Below, in pieces: positions 17,272 through 25,437 of a DNA stretch of 64,000 bases (position 1 is its first letter; every line of letters starts with the position of its first letter). The notes beneath the pieces are model-generated. The model ran no database searches. It had not been told where the DNA came from and saw nothing but the letters and a program-made list of their open reading frames with translations. The DNA lies in contig CALOBR010000011.1 in assembly GCA_942491665.1 (NCBI GenBank), positions 1 through 64,000 of the forward strand, written 5' to 3'. The stretch is from CAVQGZ01 sp942491665 (lineage in GTDB: Bacteria; Actinomycetota; Actinomycetes; Jiangellales; Jiangellaceae). Made by a program: the position numbers and the translations under genes.

Positions 17272-17622
17272 ATGCACACGCTCGACGCCGTTGACTCTGC
17301 CAGCCTGCGCGACGACGTCCCGGACTTCCGCGCCGGCGACAACGTCAAGGTGCACGTGCGGGTGGTCGAGGGCAACCGGTCCCGCATCCAGGTCTTCCAG
17401 GGCGACGTCATCGCGCGTCGCGGTGCCGGCGTGCGCGAGAGCTACACCGTGCGCAAGGTCTCGTTCGGCGTCGGCGTCGAGCGCACCTTCCCGGTGCACT
17501 CGCCGGTCGTGGAGAGGATCGAGGTCGTCACCCGTGGCGACGTGCGCCGTGCCAAGCTCTACTACCTGCGCGACCGCCGCGGCAAGGCCGCCAAGATTCG
17601 CGAGAAGCGCGAGACGAGCTGA
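17272..17622 (+). CDS. rplS: 50S ribosomal protein L19
   Basis: L19 sits at the 30S-50S interface. The 116-residue protein is the standard length, with FRAGDNVKVHVRVVEGNRSR, the loop VFQGDVIARRGAG and the basic C-terminus KLYYLRDRRGKAAKIREK. The ATG follows GAGGACC. It appears to have its own promoter overlapping the end of trmD. A signal peptidase frame opens directly at its stop codon. Confidence 0.97.
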   Translation: MHTLDAVDSASLRDDVPDFRAGDNVKVHVRVVEGNRSRIQVFQGDVIARRGAGVRESYTVRKVSFGVGVERTFPVHSPVVERIEVVTRGDVRRAKLYYLRDRRGKAAKIREKRETS

Positions 17623-17684
17623 GCCAGCACGTCCGCGGGGGTCACGCCCGGCGTCTCCTGCTCGGGGCGGCACTCGCCGCTGCG

Positions 17685-18212
17685 GTGGCTGTTGCCACGT
17701 GGCTGGTGCTGCAGCTCTTCGTCGTCCAGGTGTTCACCGTGCGCGCCGCTTCGATGCTGCCGACCCTGGAACCCGGCGACCAGGCGCTCGTCGTGCGCCC
17801 GGCGGTCGATCGTGAGGTGCGCCGCGGCGACGTGGTCGTTGTCGACGTCCGCGGCACCTATCTTCCCGACCGCCCCGACACCGGGCCGCTGGCCGGATCA
17901 GTTCTCGCCCCCGCCCCCGATGACGTGTTCGTCGTGAAGCGCGCCGTTGCCGGGCCGGGCGACCGCATCGTCTGCTGCTCGACGGACGGGCGACTGGTGC
18001 TCAACGGCGAGCCGCTCGACGAGCCCTACCTCGCCGCCGACGTGACGCCGTCGGAGGAGGAGTTCGACGTCGTCGTCCCCGAGGGGCGCTGGTGGTTGAT
18101 GGGCGACAACCGTCCGGTGTCCGACGACTCGCGCAGCCACCTCGGCTCGCCGGGGGGTGGCACAGTCTCCACGGACGTGATCGTGGGTCGAGTCGTCCGA
18201 GCCGCCGGATGA
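17685..18212 (+). CDS. lepB: Signal peptidase I, first of a tandem pair (start uncertain)
   Basis: Type I signal peptidase (S26), which removes signal peptides on the outer face of the membrane. The catalytic Ser lies in RAASMLPTLEPGD and the general-base Lys in VFVVKRAVAGPGD; MGDNRPVSDDSR is the last conserved box. The only ATG/GTG start is the GTG at 17685, which would cut the membrane helix. The same frame is open upstream and reads RRLLLGAALAAAVAVATW, a good helix start. A CTG at 17619 overlapping the rplS stop (CTGA) may be the true start. The known length with that start would be 197 residues. Confidence 0.88.
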   Translation: MAVATWLVLQLFVVQVFTVRAASMLPTLEPGDQALVVRPAVDREVRRGDVVVVDVRGTYLPDRPDTGPLAGSVLAPAPDDVFVVKRAVAGPGDRIVCCSTDGRLVLNGEPLDEPYLAADVTPSEEEFDVVVPEGRWWLMGDNRPVSDDSRSHLGSPGGGTVSTDVIVGRVVRAAG

Positions 18213-18255
18213 CCCGGCAGGTAGGTTTCCGTGCTGTGACGCGGGTGCCCAGCCA

Positions 18256-18951
18256 ATGAGCGAGGGCACCGAGTCCGTCCGGTCGAGCAGCGCACTGGGA
18301 TCGCTGTGGTCGGCGGTCAAGGAGATCACCATCGTCGTCGTGCTGGCGCTCCTGCTGGCCACGCTCGTGCGGGTCTTCCTGTTCCAGGCCTTCCTGATCC
18401 CGTCCGGGTCGATGGAGAACACGCTTCTCGTCGGCGACCGCGTCCTGGTGAGCAAGCTGACCACCCGCCTCGGCGAGGTCGAGCGCGGCGACGTCGTCGT
18501 GTTCTCCGACCCCGGCAACTGGCTGGGCCCCGTGCCGGCGGGTCCCGACGGCGTCCGGGGTGCGGTCAACTCAGCCCTGCAGTTCGTCGGCGTGTTGCCG
18601 TCGGACTCCGAGGGGCACCTGATCAAGCGCGTGATCGGCCTGAGCGGAGACCGGGTGGCGTGCTGCGACGCGGCCGGCCTGCTCACCGTCAACGGCGTGC
18701 CGGTCGACGAGACGGAGCTTCTCAAGCCCGGCGTGGCACCGTCGTCACAGGAGTTCGACGTCGTCGTGCCCGAAGGCGCGTTGTGGGTGATGGGCGACAA
18801 CCGGCCGAACTCCGGCGACTCCCGGGTGCACGGCGCCGTCCCGTACGAGGACGTCGTCGGCCGCGCGTTCGTCGTCGTGTGGCCGTTCGACCGGTGGGGC
18901 GGCATCGGCCGTGTCGACACCTACGACGCCGCGGCCGGAGCCGCGCCGTGA
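18256..18951 (+). CDS. lepB: Signal peptidase I, second of a tandem pair
   Basis: A 231-residue type I signal peptidase. The N-terminal helix TIVVVLALLLATLVRVFLF is followed by the catalytic Ser in IPSGSMENTLLVGDRV. The Lys lies in LIKRVIGLSGDRV and the last box is MGDNRPNSGDSR. It differs from the upstream copy by an insertion between the Ser and Lys boxes (NWLGPVPAGPDGVRGAVN region). TAGGTT at 18222-18227 may give it a separate promoter. Having two or more type I peptidases is common in actinobacteria and suggests divided substrate sets. It overlaps rnhB by 4 bases. Confidence 0.95.
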   Translation: MSEGTESVRSSSALGSLWSAVKEITIVVVLALLLATLVRVFLFQAFLIPSGSMENTLLVGDRVLVSKLTTRLGEVERGDVVVFSDPGNWLGPVPAGPDGVRGAVNSALQFVGVLPSDSEGHLIKRVIGLSGDRVACCDAAGLLTVNGVPVDETELLKPGVAPSSQEFDVVVPEGALWVMGDNRPNSGDSRVHGAVPYEDVVGRAFVVVWPFDRWGGIGRVDTYDAAAGAAP

Positions 18952-19610
18952 CGCCCGTCCCGCCGCGGACGGTGGTACGTCGCACCGGCAGCCTGTACGG
19001 CTACGACCGCACCGTTGAGCGGCTCGGGCTGGCACCCGTGGCAGGCGCCGACGAAGCCGGACGCGGAGCATGCGCCGGACCCCTGGTGGTTGCGGCTGTC
19101 GTGCTGCCGTTGCGACGTGGGGCTGAGATCGACGAGCTCGCCGACTCCAAGCTGATCTCCGCAGCCACCCGTGAGCGAGTCATGGCCCGCGTGCAGGCAG
19201 TGGCCGTCTCGGTGTCCGTCGTCGTCGTCCCCGCCCCCGAGGTCGACCGGCACGGCGTGCACAAGGCGAACCTCGAGGCGATGCGCCGCGCCGTGGCCCG
19301 CCTCGACGTCCGTCCCGGGTACGTGCTCACCGACGGCTTTCCGGTGGCCGGCATCGGCTCGCCCGGCCTCGGCGTCTGGAAGGGCGACCGGGTGAGCGCC
19401 AACGTCGCGGCGGCCTCGGTCGTTGCGAAGGTGACCCGCGACGCGATGCTTGCCGACCTCGACGAGCAGTACCCGGGCTACGGGTTCGCCGAGCACAAGG
19501 GCTACAGCACGCCGGAGCACCAGCAGGCGCTGTCGCACCTCGGCCCGTGTCAGCAGCACCGCTACTCGTATGCCAATGTGTCCCGGGTGGCACTGAAGGA
19601 GACCGGATGA
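18948..19610 (+). CDS. rnhB: Ribonuclease HII
   Basis: RNase HII cleaves RNA in RNA-DNA hybrids and at single ribonucleotides in DNA. The 220-residue protein has the acidic signature GADEAGRGACAGPLVVAAV near the N-terminus, the DSKLIS box, LTDGFPV with the third Asp, and VAKVTRDAML. I chose the GTG at 18948, which overlaps the lepB stop (GTGA). The reading frame is open upstream, but only as a shadow of lepB. It ends with ATGA overlap into the DUF2469 gene, an arrangement conserved in actinomycetes. Confidence 0.95.
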   Translation: MTPVPPRTVVRRTGSLYGYDRTVERLGLAPVAGADEAGRGACAGPLVVAAVVLPLRRGAEIDELADSKLISAATRERVMARVQAVAVSVSVVVVPAPEVDRHGVHKANLEAMRRAVARLDVRPGYVLTDGFPVAGIGSPGLGVWKGDRVSANVAAASVVAKVTRDAMLADLDEQYPGYGFAEHKGYSTPEHQQALSHLGPCQQHRYSYANVSRVALKETG

Positions 19611-19915
19611 GTGCAGAGGACCTCGAGAAGTACGAGGCCGACATGGAGCTGTCGCTGTACCGGGAGTACCGCGACGTCGTCGGCCTCTTCTCCTATGTCG
19701 TGGAGACTGAGCGGCGCTTCTATCTGACCAACACCGTCGACATGAAGGTGCACTCCGACGCCGGCGAGGTGTTCTTCGAGGTCACCATGAGCGACGCGTG
19801 GGTGTGGGACATGTACCGCCCGGCTCGCTTCGTCAAGAACGTGAAGGTGCTGACGTTCAAGGACGTCAACATCGAGGAGCTGTCGAAGGCCGACCTGGAG
19901 ATCCCCAAGCCTTGA
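19607..19915 (+). CDS. DUF2469 family protein
   Basis: A 102-residue conserved actinobacterial protein of unknown function, almost always next to rnhB. The sequence MSAEDLEKYEADMELSLYRE and the following VVETERRFYLTNTVD are characteristic. The protein is acidic and has no membrane segment. The ATG overlaps the rnhB stop by 4 bases, so translation is probably coupled. Confidence 0.9.
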   Translation: MSAEDLEKYEADMELSLYREYRDVVGLFSYVVETERRFYLTNTVDMKVHSDAGEVFFEVTMSDAWVWDMYRPARFVKNVKVLTFKDVNIEELSKADLEIPKP

Positions 19916-20004
19916 CGGTCTCGGCGTGTCGTCCCCAGGGACGACCGCCGTCGTAGTCATCGTTCCCGTCCGCGACCACCCTCCTGCATGGAGGTGGCCG
20001 AGCC

Positions 20005-20361
20005 ATGCGAGGAACACAGGCGCTGGGGCGCTACGGCGAGGACGTCGCGGCGCGGCATCTGCTGGACGCTGGCTACGTGGTGCTCGAGCGCAACTGGCGC
20101 TGCCGCGTCGGTGAGATCGACATCGTGGCCCTGGACGGCGACACGCTGGTGGTGTGCGAGGTCAAGACGCGCAGCGGCATCGAGTTCGGGTCGCCGTTGG
20201 AAGCAGTGACGACCCGCAAGGCGGCGCGGCTGGCCAGGCTCGCCGTGGAGTACCGGCGCTCGTCTGGCCGCCCGCCGGGGCCGGTGCGCATCGACCTGGT
20301 AGGCGTCCTGCTCGCGCATCGAGGTGCGCCCCAGGTGGAGCACCTGGCGGGGGTGGCCTGA
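20005..20361 (+). CDS. yraN: UPF0102 (YraN) nuclease-fold protein
   Basis: A 118-residue protein of the YraN/UPF0102 family, with a restriction-endonuclease-like fold. The catalytic-type pattern is visible: GEIDIVALDGD, then VVCEVKTRSG (D-x-ExK). Its exact role is not settled, but it regularly neighbours comM and dprA and is thought to act in DNA processing. A GGAGG site precedes the ATG. comM starts directly after its stop codon. Confidence 0.92.
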   Translation: MRGTQALGRYGEDVAARHLLDAGYVVLERNWRCRVGEIDIVALDGDTLVVCEVKTRSGIEFGSPLEAVTTRKAARLARLAVEYRRSSGRPPGPVRIDLVGVLLAHRGAPQVEHLAGVA

Positions 20362-21915
20362 GTGTCGCTGGCCCGCTGCCGGTCCGTCGTGCTGCAAGGG
20401 GTCGCCGCCCGGCGCGTGGACGTCGAGGTGCACCTGGGCGGCATGCCCGGTTTCGTCCTGGTGGGGCTACCCGACGCGTCCGTCAACGAGGCGCGCGACC
20501 GGGTACGCGCCGCCGTGCTCAGCAGCGGGGAGTCGTGGCCGCAGCAGCGCATCACAGCAAACCTCTCGCCGGCGTCCCTGCACAAGCACGGCACGCACTT
20601 CGACCTCGCCCTTGCTCTTGCCGTGCTGGCCGCGGCGGGCGCCGTGCCGGCTGATAGCACCGTCGACCTGCTTGTCATGGGCGAGCTGGGGCTCGACGGG
20701 CGCGTGCGTGCCGTGCCGGGTGTGCTGCCTGCCGTCGTGGCCGGCGCGGCCACCGGAGCACGGCGGTTCGTCGTGCCCGCCGCCAACGTGTCCGAGGCTC
20801 GCGTGGTGGACGGCGTCGACGTTCTGGGGGCGTCGTCGCTGCGCTCGCTGTTGTGTGCCCTTCGGGGTGACCCGGTGCCCGACGACGACGTCGCACCCGC
20901 GGCCTCCGTCGGCCGGGTTGCGCCGGGCATGCTCACGGTGCCCGACGGTGACCTCGCCGACGTCGCGGGGCAGCCGGTCGCGCGGCGCCTCGTCGAGGTT
21001 GCCGCCGCCGGGCGGCACCACCTGCTGCTGTCCGGGCCACCGGGGACGGGCAAGACCATGCTGGCTCGACGCCTGCCGGGGCTGCTGCCACGTCTCGACC
21101 TCGCCGACGCGCTCGAGGTCAGCTCGGTGCACTCGGTAGCCGGCTTGATCGACCCTGATGCGCCGCTGGTCCGGTGCCCACCGTTCGTCGACCCGCACCA
21201 CACGACGTCGGCGGCGGCCCTCGTGGGGGGCGGCAGCGGGCTGCCGCGTCCCGGCGCAGTGTCGCTGGCCCACCGCGGCGTGCTGCTTCTCGACGAGGCA
21301 CCCGAGTTCACTCGGCCCGCGCTCGAGGCGCTGCGCCAGCCGCTGGAACGCGGCGAGGTGCTCATCACCAGGGCGCGGGCGACCGGGCGGTTCCCATCGA
21401 GGTTCCAGCTTGTGATGACGGCCAACCCGTGTGCGTGCGGGTTCGTCGGGTCGGTGGTGCGGCCGTGCTCCTGCTCGCCGGATGCGGTGCGGCGCTACCA
21501 GAACCGGCTGTCCGGCCCGCTGCTCGACCGCATCGACCTGCACGGAGCCGTTGGCTCGGTCTCGCCCGCGGCGCTCGCCGCCGACGTGGCCGAGCGGGAG
21601 ACCAGCGCACAGGTGCGAGAGCGGGTGGCACGGGCACGAGGCAAGCAGGCCGAACGGTTCGCGGGGCACGAGTGGTCGGTCAACGCCGACATGCCGGCCG
21701 AGGCGCTGCGCGGACGTTGGCGGCTGCCCCCGCCGGTGCTCCAGCCGCTGACGAGCGCGACGGCGCGCGGTGCGATCAGTCCTCGCGGAGCGGACCGGGT
21801 CAAACGGGTGTGCTGGACGCTCTGCGACCTTGCTGGAGACATGGCACCGGGCCCGGAGCACCTCGACGAGGCGATGGCGCTGCACCGCGGGGCCGTCGGG
21901 CTGGCTGCCTCGTGA
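20362..21915 (+). CDS. comM: ComM/YifB family AAA ATPase (Mg-chelatase-like)
   Basis: A 517-residue AAA+ protein of the YifB/ComM family. ComM is a hexameric helicase that promotes branch migration of incoming DNA during transformation. Visible parts: an N-terminal ribosomal-S5-like domain with GGMPGFVLVGLPDASVNEAR, Walker A GPPGTGKTML, Walker B VLLLDEAPEF, sensor segment MTANPCACG and an arginine-finger region (RYQNRLSGPLLDRIDLH). The C-terminal Mg-chelatase domain ends near the stop. It is followed by dprA with a 4-base overlap, a conserved pair. Confidence 0.94.
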   Translation: MSLARCRSVVLQGVAARRVDVEVHLGGMPGFVLVGLPDASVNEARDRVRAAVLSSGESWPQQRITANLSPASLHKHGTHFDLALALAVLAAAGAVPADSTVDLLVMGELGLDGRVRAVPGVLPAVVAGAATGARRFVVPAANVSEARVVDGVDVLGASSLRSLLCALRGDPVPDDDVAPAASVGRVAPGMLTVPDGDLADVAGQPVARRLVEVAAAGRHHLLLSGPPGTGKTMLARRLPGLLPRLDLADALEVSSVHSVAGLIDPDAPLVRCPPFVDPHHTTSAAALVGGGSGLPRPGAVSLAHRGVLLLDEAPEFTRPALEALRQPLERGEVLITRARATGRFPSRFQLVMTANPCACGFVGSVVRPCSCSPDAVRRYQNRLSGPLLDRIDLHGAVGSVSPAALAADVAERETSAQVRERVARARGKQAERFAGHEWSVNADMPAEALRGRWRLPPPVLQPLTSATARGAISPRGADRVKRVCWTLCDLAGDMAPGPEHLDEAMALHRGAVGLAAS

Positions 21916-23051
21916 ACGTGCAGGACGATCGACTGGCGCGCATCCACCTGAGCGCTGCCTTGGAGCCGGGGGAGCCGCACGTGCTGGAGGCCGTACGGCT
22001 CGTTGGGGCCGCGGAGGTGGTCGACAGGTTGCGTGCCGGTGACTCCCGGCTCGACCCGGACGGTCGCTGCGGACGTCGCCTTGCTGCCGTCGATCCTCGC
22101 GCCGTCGCCGAGCGAGCCACGGCCTGCGGTATCGACTTCGTCGTGCCCGCAGACCCGGCCTGGCCGACTGGGTTGGACGACCTGGCGAGTGTCGTGCGGG
22201 ACCGGCGCGGCTGTGTGCCCGCCGGCCTCTGGGCGCGGGGGTTCGGCGACGTCGCCAGCCTGAGCCGGTCTGTGGCTGTCGTGGGGTCGAGGGCGGCCAG
22301 CGTGTATGGAACGTCGGTCGCTGGAGAGTGGGCGGCTGCCCTGGCGCAGGGCGGCGTCGCCGTCGTCTCCGGTGCTGCCTACGGGATCGACGCGGCCGCT
22401 CACCGTGGTGCTCTCGCCGTCGACGGGATGACGGTGGCCGTTCTCGCGTGTGGCCTCGACCAGGCGTACCCGCGCGGCAACGCAGCGCTGATCGAACGCA
22501 TCAGCGAGCACGGGCTGCTGCTGTCGGAGGCTGCCCCGGGTTCGGTGGTCAACCGCGGTCGATTCCTCAGCCGCAACCGGCTCATCGCAGCCATCGCGGG
22601 CGGGACTCTGGTTGTCGAAGCCGGTGCCCGCTCCGGTGCGCTGTCGACCGCACGCTGGGCCGAGCAGTTGATGCGCCCGTTGGCCGCTGTGCCCGGGCCG
22701 GTCACCTCGGCCATGTCGGTCGGACCACACTCGCTCGTGCGTGAGGTGCGGGCGGTGCTTGCCTCCCGCCCGGACGACGTGATCGAGCTCGTGGGTGACA
22801 TGGGGACAGACGCCGTCCTACCCCTGGTCAAGGCGTCGGTCCCCACCGACGGCCTGTCGCCCAGCGCCGCGCTCGTCCACGACTCGTTGCCCACCCGCGG
22901 CCCGGTGACTGTCGCCGAGCTGATGGTGGCCACGGGACTCGGTGTCTCCTCCGTCGTGCGCGCGTGCGCAGAGCTGGCCGAGCGCGGCCTGCTTGCCGGG
23001 GAGGGCGACGTCTGGACGAGGCGTGTGTCTCGACCCGTCGGCTCTCGCTAG
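21912..23051 (+). CDS. dprA: DNA-processing protein DprA
   Basis: DprA loads RecA onto single-stranded DNA taken up by the cell. The 379-residue protein has a Rossmann-like domain with VVGSRAASVYG, VSGAAYGIDAAAHRGAL, LACGLDQAYPRGN and FLSRNRLIAAIAGGTLVVEA. A C-terminal winged helix (residues about 310-370) includes VAELMVATGLGVSSVVRAC. I chose the GTG at 21912, overlapping the comM stop. The stop codon lies within the first unit of a 7-base tandem repeat. Whether this organism is naturally competent cannot be told; no com pilus genes are present here. Confidence 0.94.
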   Translation: MNVQDDRLARIHLSAALEPGEPHVLEAVRLVGAAEVVDRLRAGDSRLDPDGRCGRRLAAVDPRAVAERATACGIDFVVPADPAWPTGLDDLASVVRDRRGCVPAGLWARGFGDVASLSRSVAVVGSRAASVYGTSVAGEWAAALAQGGVAVVSGAAYGIDAAAHRGALAVDGMTVAVLACGLDQAYPRGNAALIERISEHGLLLSEAAPGSVVNRGRFLSRNRLIAAIAGGTLVVEAGARSGALSTARWAEQLMRPLAAVPGPVTSAMSVGPHSLVREVRAVLASRPDDVIELVGDMGTDAVLPLVKASVPTDGLSPSAALVHDSLPTRGPVTVAELMVATGLGVSSVVRACAELAERGLLAGEGDVWTRRVSRPVGSR

Positions 23052-23074
23052 GCGCTAGGCGCTAGGCGCTAGGC
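23047..23074. repeat. Four tandem copies of GCTAGGC
   Basis: GCTAGGC is repeated four times without a mismatch and includes the TAG stop of dprA. The slipped repeat sits exactly between dprA and the decayed HNH gene, so it may mark a rearrangement end or a replication-slippage site. Confidence 0.85.
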
Positions 23075-23117
23075 CTGCCAGGCGGGTTGTGTCGGCCCCT
23101 CCGGGGATGCTGGTCGC

Positions 23118-23830
23118 ATGGCGTCGAGCTCCCGCCCTGCCGCCGTTCCCGGCGCGGGTTCTGCGGTTGAGGTTCCCCCGGACCGACGAGTCTGGGTCGA
23201 GGCCGCCGGGACCGACGGGCTGGCCACCCTGATTGCCCGCCTGCCCGACACCGATGCCCTCGGCGTGCAGGCGGCACTGACCGCGTTGGCGCACGACGCG
23301 ACGAGCCCCACCGACACCCGCACCCGCGAGCAGCGCCGCGCCGACCTGCTCACCACCGGCCTCACCGGCGCCCCCGCCACCTACGGCGACCCCGCCGACA
23401 CCGAACCCACCACCACCGGCCCTACCGGCCCCACCAGCCCCGCCGGGCCGGCCTCCGGTGATGCGGTGACGGTGCGCTGGCTCGACGGGCTCCCACCCGG
23501 CTCGGGGCATGCGCACCCACCGGTGATGGAACACCTCGTGCAAGCCCGCGACACGGTCTGCCGCGCCCCAGGCTGCACCCGCGCCCCACGACGTGTGACT
23601 GCGACCACGTCGTGCCCCACCCACACGGCCCCACCTCAGCCGAGAACACGTGCTGCCTGTGCCGACGCCACCACCGGTTGAAGACCCACGCCCCCCACTG
23701 GCACACCGAACTCGACCCCGACGGGCGCCTCACCTGGACCACCCCCACCGGACACACCCCCGCCACCGACCCCCACGACCACCGACCCGACACGGCACCG
23801 GACACTGACACCGACCCGCCGCCCTTCTAG
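23118..23830 (+). pseudogene. Decayed DUF222/HNH endonuclease-like gene, frameshifted
   Basis: Actinobacterial DUF222-HNH proteins are usually 400-500 residues. Here only the end of the DUF222 part (LIARLPDTDALGVQAALTAL, REQRRADLL) and the HNH part (QARDTVCRAPGCTRAPRR) remain. The first frame then reads on into nonsense. One missing base near 23593 restores the expected CDCDHVVPHPHGPTSAENT and CLCRRHHRLKTHAPHWH, which continues in another frame to 23830. The middle of the protein is also much shortened. A GATGCT box 6 bases before the ATG could still drive transcription. The family is repetitive and often decayed, so I call it a relic. Confidence 0.8.
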
Positions 23831-23855
23831 CGGCCGCGTCGCAGCATGGCGGGTC

Positions 23856-23861
23856 TAGCCT
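23856..23861 (+). promoter_or_regulatory. -10 element for a leaderless xerC transcript
   Basis: TAGCCT fits TANNNT and ends 6 bases before the xerC GTG, so transcription would begin at or next to the start codon. No ribosome-binding site is visible. Confidence 0.6.
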
Positions 23862-23867
23862 CGAGTC

Positions 23868-24818
23868 GTGGCGAGCAGCCCCAACAGCGACAGCACTCCC
23901 GACACCCTCCCCGCGGCCCACGCGGCGTGGGTGGACGACTTCGCGCGGCACTTGTCGGCCGAGCGTGGCCGCTCGCCGCACACGGTTGCTGCCTACCGAG
24001 GCGACATCACATCGTTGCTCGCGCACGCCACACGTCTCGGTCGGGAGCGACCCGACGACATCGACCTGGACGACCTTCGGTCGTGGCTGGCCCGGCTGCG
24101 CACGAGCGGTCAGGCGTCGGCGACCGTTGCTCGTCGCGCCAGCTCAGCCCGTGTCTTCACGGCGTGGGCGCACCGCACTGGCCGGCTCGCGACCGACGTC
24201 GGTGCCCGGCTGTCAGTGCCACGCGTCGCCCGGCCGCTGCCGTCGCTGCTCACGCCAGAGCAGGCGGTGGACGTACTGGACGGGCTCGCGGCCGAGGCAG
24301 ACGACGGTGACCCGGTCGCCCTACGTGACCGCGCGCTGGTTGAGCTGCTGTACGCCAGCGGCATCCGCATCGCCGAGCTGTGTGGGCTCGACGTCGACGA
24401 CCTAGACGAGTCCCGACGGGCCCTGCGAGTGTTGGGCAAGGGTGGCAAGGAACGCACGGTGCCCTATGGCGCCCCCGCAGAGGCGGCCGTGCGCAACTGG
24501 CGAGACCGAGGTCGGCCTGCCTTGCGTACCGACACCAGCGGATCGGCGCTCTTCATCGGCGTGCGGGGAGGACGCTTGGACGCCCGCGTGGCACGCCGCG
24601 TCGTTCATGGCGCGGTCGCGCGTGAGCCGCACGCGCCGGACCTCTCGCCGCATGGGCTGCGGCACTCGGCAGCCACGCATCTACTCGAGGGCGGCGCGGA
24701 CCTGAGGTCGGTTCAAGAGCTGCTCGGGCACGCCTCGGTCGCTACCACGCAGCGCTACACGCACGTGTCGATCGAGCGGCTGCGTCGCGCCTACGGGCAG
24801 GCGCACCCGCGCGCTTGA
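23868..24818 (+). CDS. xerC: Tyrosine recombinase XerC
   Basis: XerC, with XerD, resolves chromosome dimers at dif. The 316-residue protein has an N-terminal SAM-like core-binding domain (FARHLSAERGRSPHTVAAYR) and the catalytic domain. Catalytic residues visible: Arg in YASGIRIAELCGL, Lys in GKGGKERTVP, His and Arg in HGLRHSAATHLL, His in LGHASVATTQ and nucleophile Tyr in QRYTHVS. The location between dprA and rpsB is typical of actinomycetes. Its last 138 bases are overlapped on the opposite strand by the M23 peptidase gene. Confidence 0.93.
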   Translation: MASSPNSDSTPDTLPAAHAAWVDDFARHLSAERGRSPHTVAAYRGDITSLLAHATRLGRERPDDIDLDDLRSWLARLRTSGQASATVARRASSARVFTAWAHRTGRLATDVGARLSVPRVARPLPSLLTPEQAVDVLDGLAAEADDGDPVALRDRALVELLYASGIRIAELCGLDVDDLDESRRALRVLGKGGKERTVPYGAPAEAAVRNWRDRGRPALRTDTSGSALFIGVRGGRLDARVARRVVHGAVAREPHAPDLSPHGLRHSAATHLLEGGADLRSVQELLGHASVATTQRYTHVSIERLRRAYGQAHPRA

Positions 24819-25322
24819 GCGGGGTGTCACACCAGCGGGCGGTCCGGGCAGCAGACGAACCGGTGGTGGGACCAGCAGTCCGAGCGGGTCGATGTAGCGG
24901 TCACCCAGCCGAGCGCCCCAGTGCAGGCAGGACGCGGCAGGGCATGCGCGATGGGCCGAGGACCAGGCGGCAACCGTGCCAATGACGCGACCACGGCCGA
25001 CCACGGTGCCTCTCGTGACCGCCGCCAGCACGGGCTCATAGGTCGTCCGGAGACCGCCGGGATGGGCGATGCTCACCACGCCGCGTCCGGCCAGCGGTCC
25101 CGCGAACACCACGACACCGTCGCCGGCTGCGCGGACCGGTGTTCCGCCTGGTGCGCCGAGGTCCACACCCCGGTGTCCGGCGAGCCACGGCTGGGCCGGG
25201 GGGTCGAAGCGCGCCACTACTGGCGGGGGGTCGGCGTTGCTGCCGATCGGCCAGGTCCAGCCCAGCGGCCCGACGACGGCAGCGACCAGCACGGGCATCA
25301 GAGCGGCGATGAGGGGCGTCAT
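24681..25322 (-). CDS. M23 family metallopeptidase, 3' end antisense to xerC
   Basis: LytM/M23 peptidase fold, probably secreted and acting on peptidoglycan. From the ATG at 25322 the protein has 213 residues: a hydrophobic N-terminal segment (LIAALMPVLVAAVVG), then HRGVDLGAPGGTPVRAAGDG with the first zinc-ligand pair His/Asp. The expected HxH appears as CLH in SCLHWGARLGDRYIDPLGLL, so its first His is Cys. The family normally ends shortly after that point, but this frame continues about 50 residues, 45 of them opposite xerC. CATCGT lies 6 bases before the ATG (leaderless pattern). A GTG at 25385 is an alternative start. Confidence 0.82.
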   Translation of the reverse strand: MTPLIAALMPVLVAAVVGPLGWTWPIGSNADPPPVVARFDPPAQPWLAGHRGVDLGAPGGTPVRAAGDGVVVFAGPLAGRGVVSIAHPGGLRTTYEPVLAAVTRGTVVGRGRVIGTVAAWSSAHRACPAASCLHWGARLGDRYIDPLGLLVPPPVRLLPGPPAGVTPRSSARVRLPVGATQPLDRHVRVALRGSDRGVPEQLLNRPQVRAALE

Positions 25323-25437
25323 GGGCCGACGATGCTTGGCACGTGGCAGGCCGACCAGGGCTGCCCGCCCGGCTGGGGACGACACGCGGGCGGTCCACGC
25401 TCCTGTGGACGCGGTGCTCGCCCTCCCCGGCGGCGGC

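Noticed and set aside
18222..18227. TAGGTT as a separate promoter for the second lepB gene
   Set aside because: It fits TANNNT, but the leader spacing and -35 are unremarkable, so I mention it only in the gene entry.
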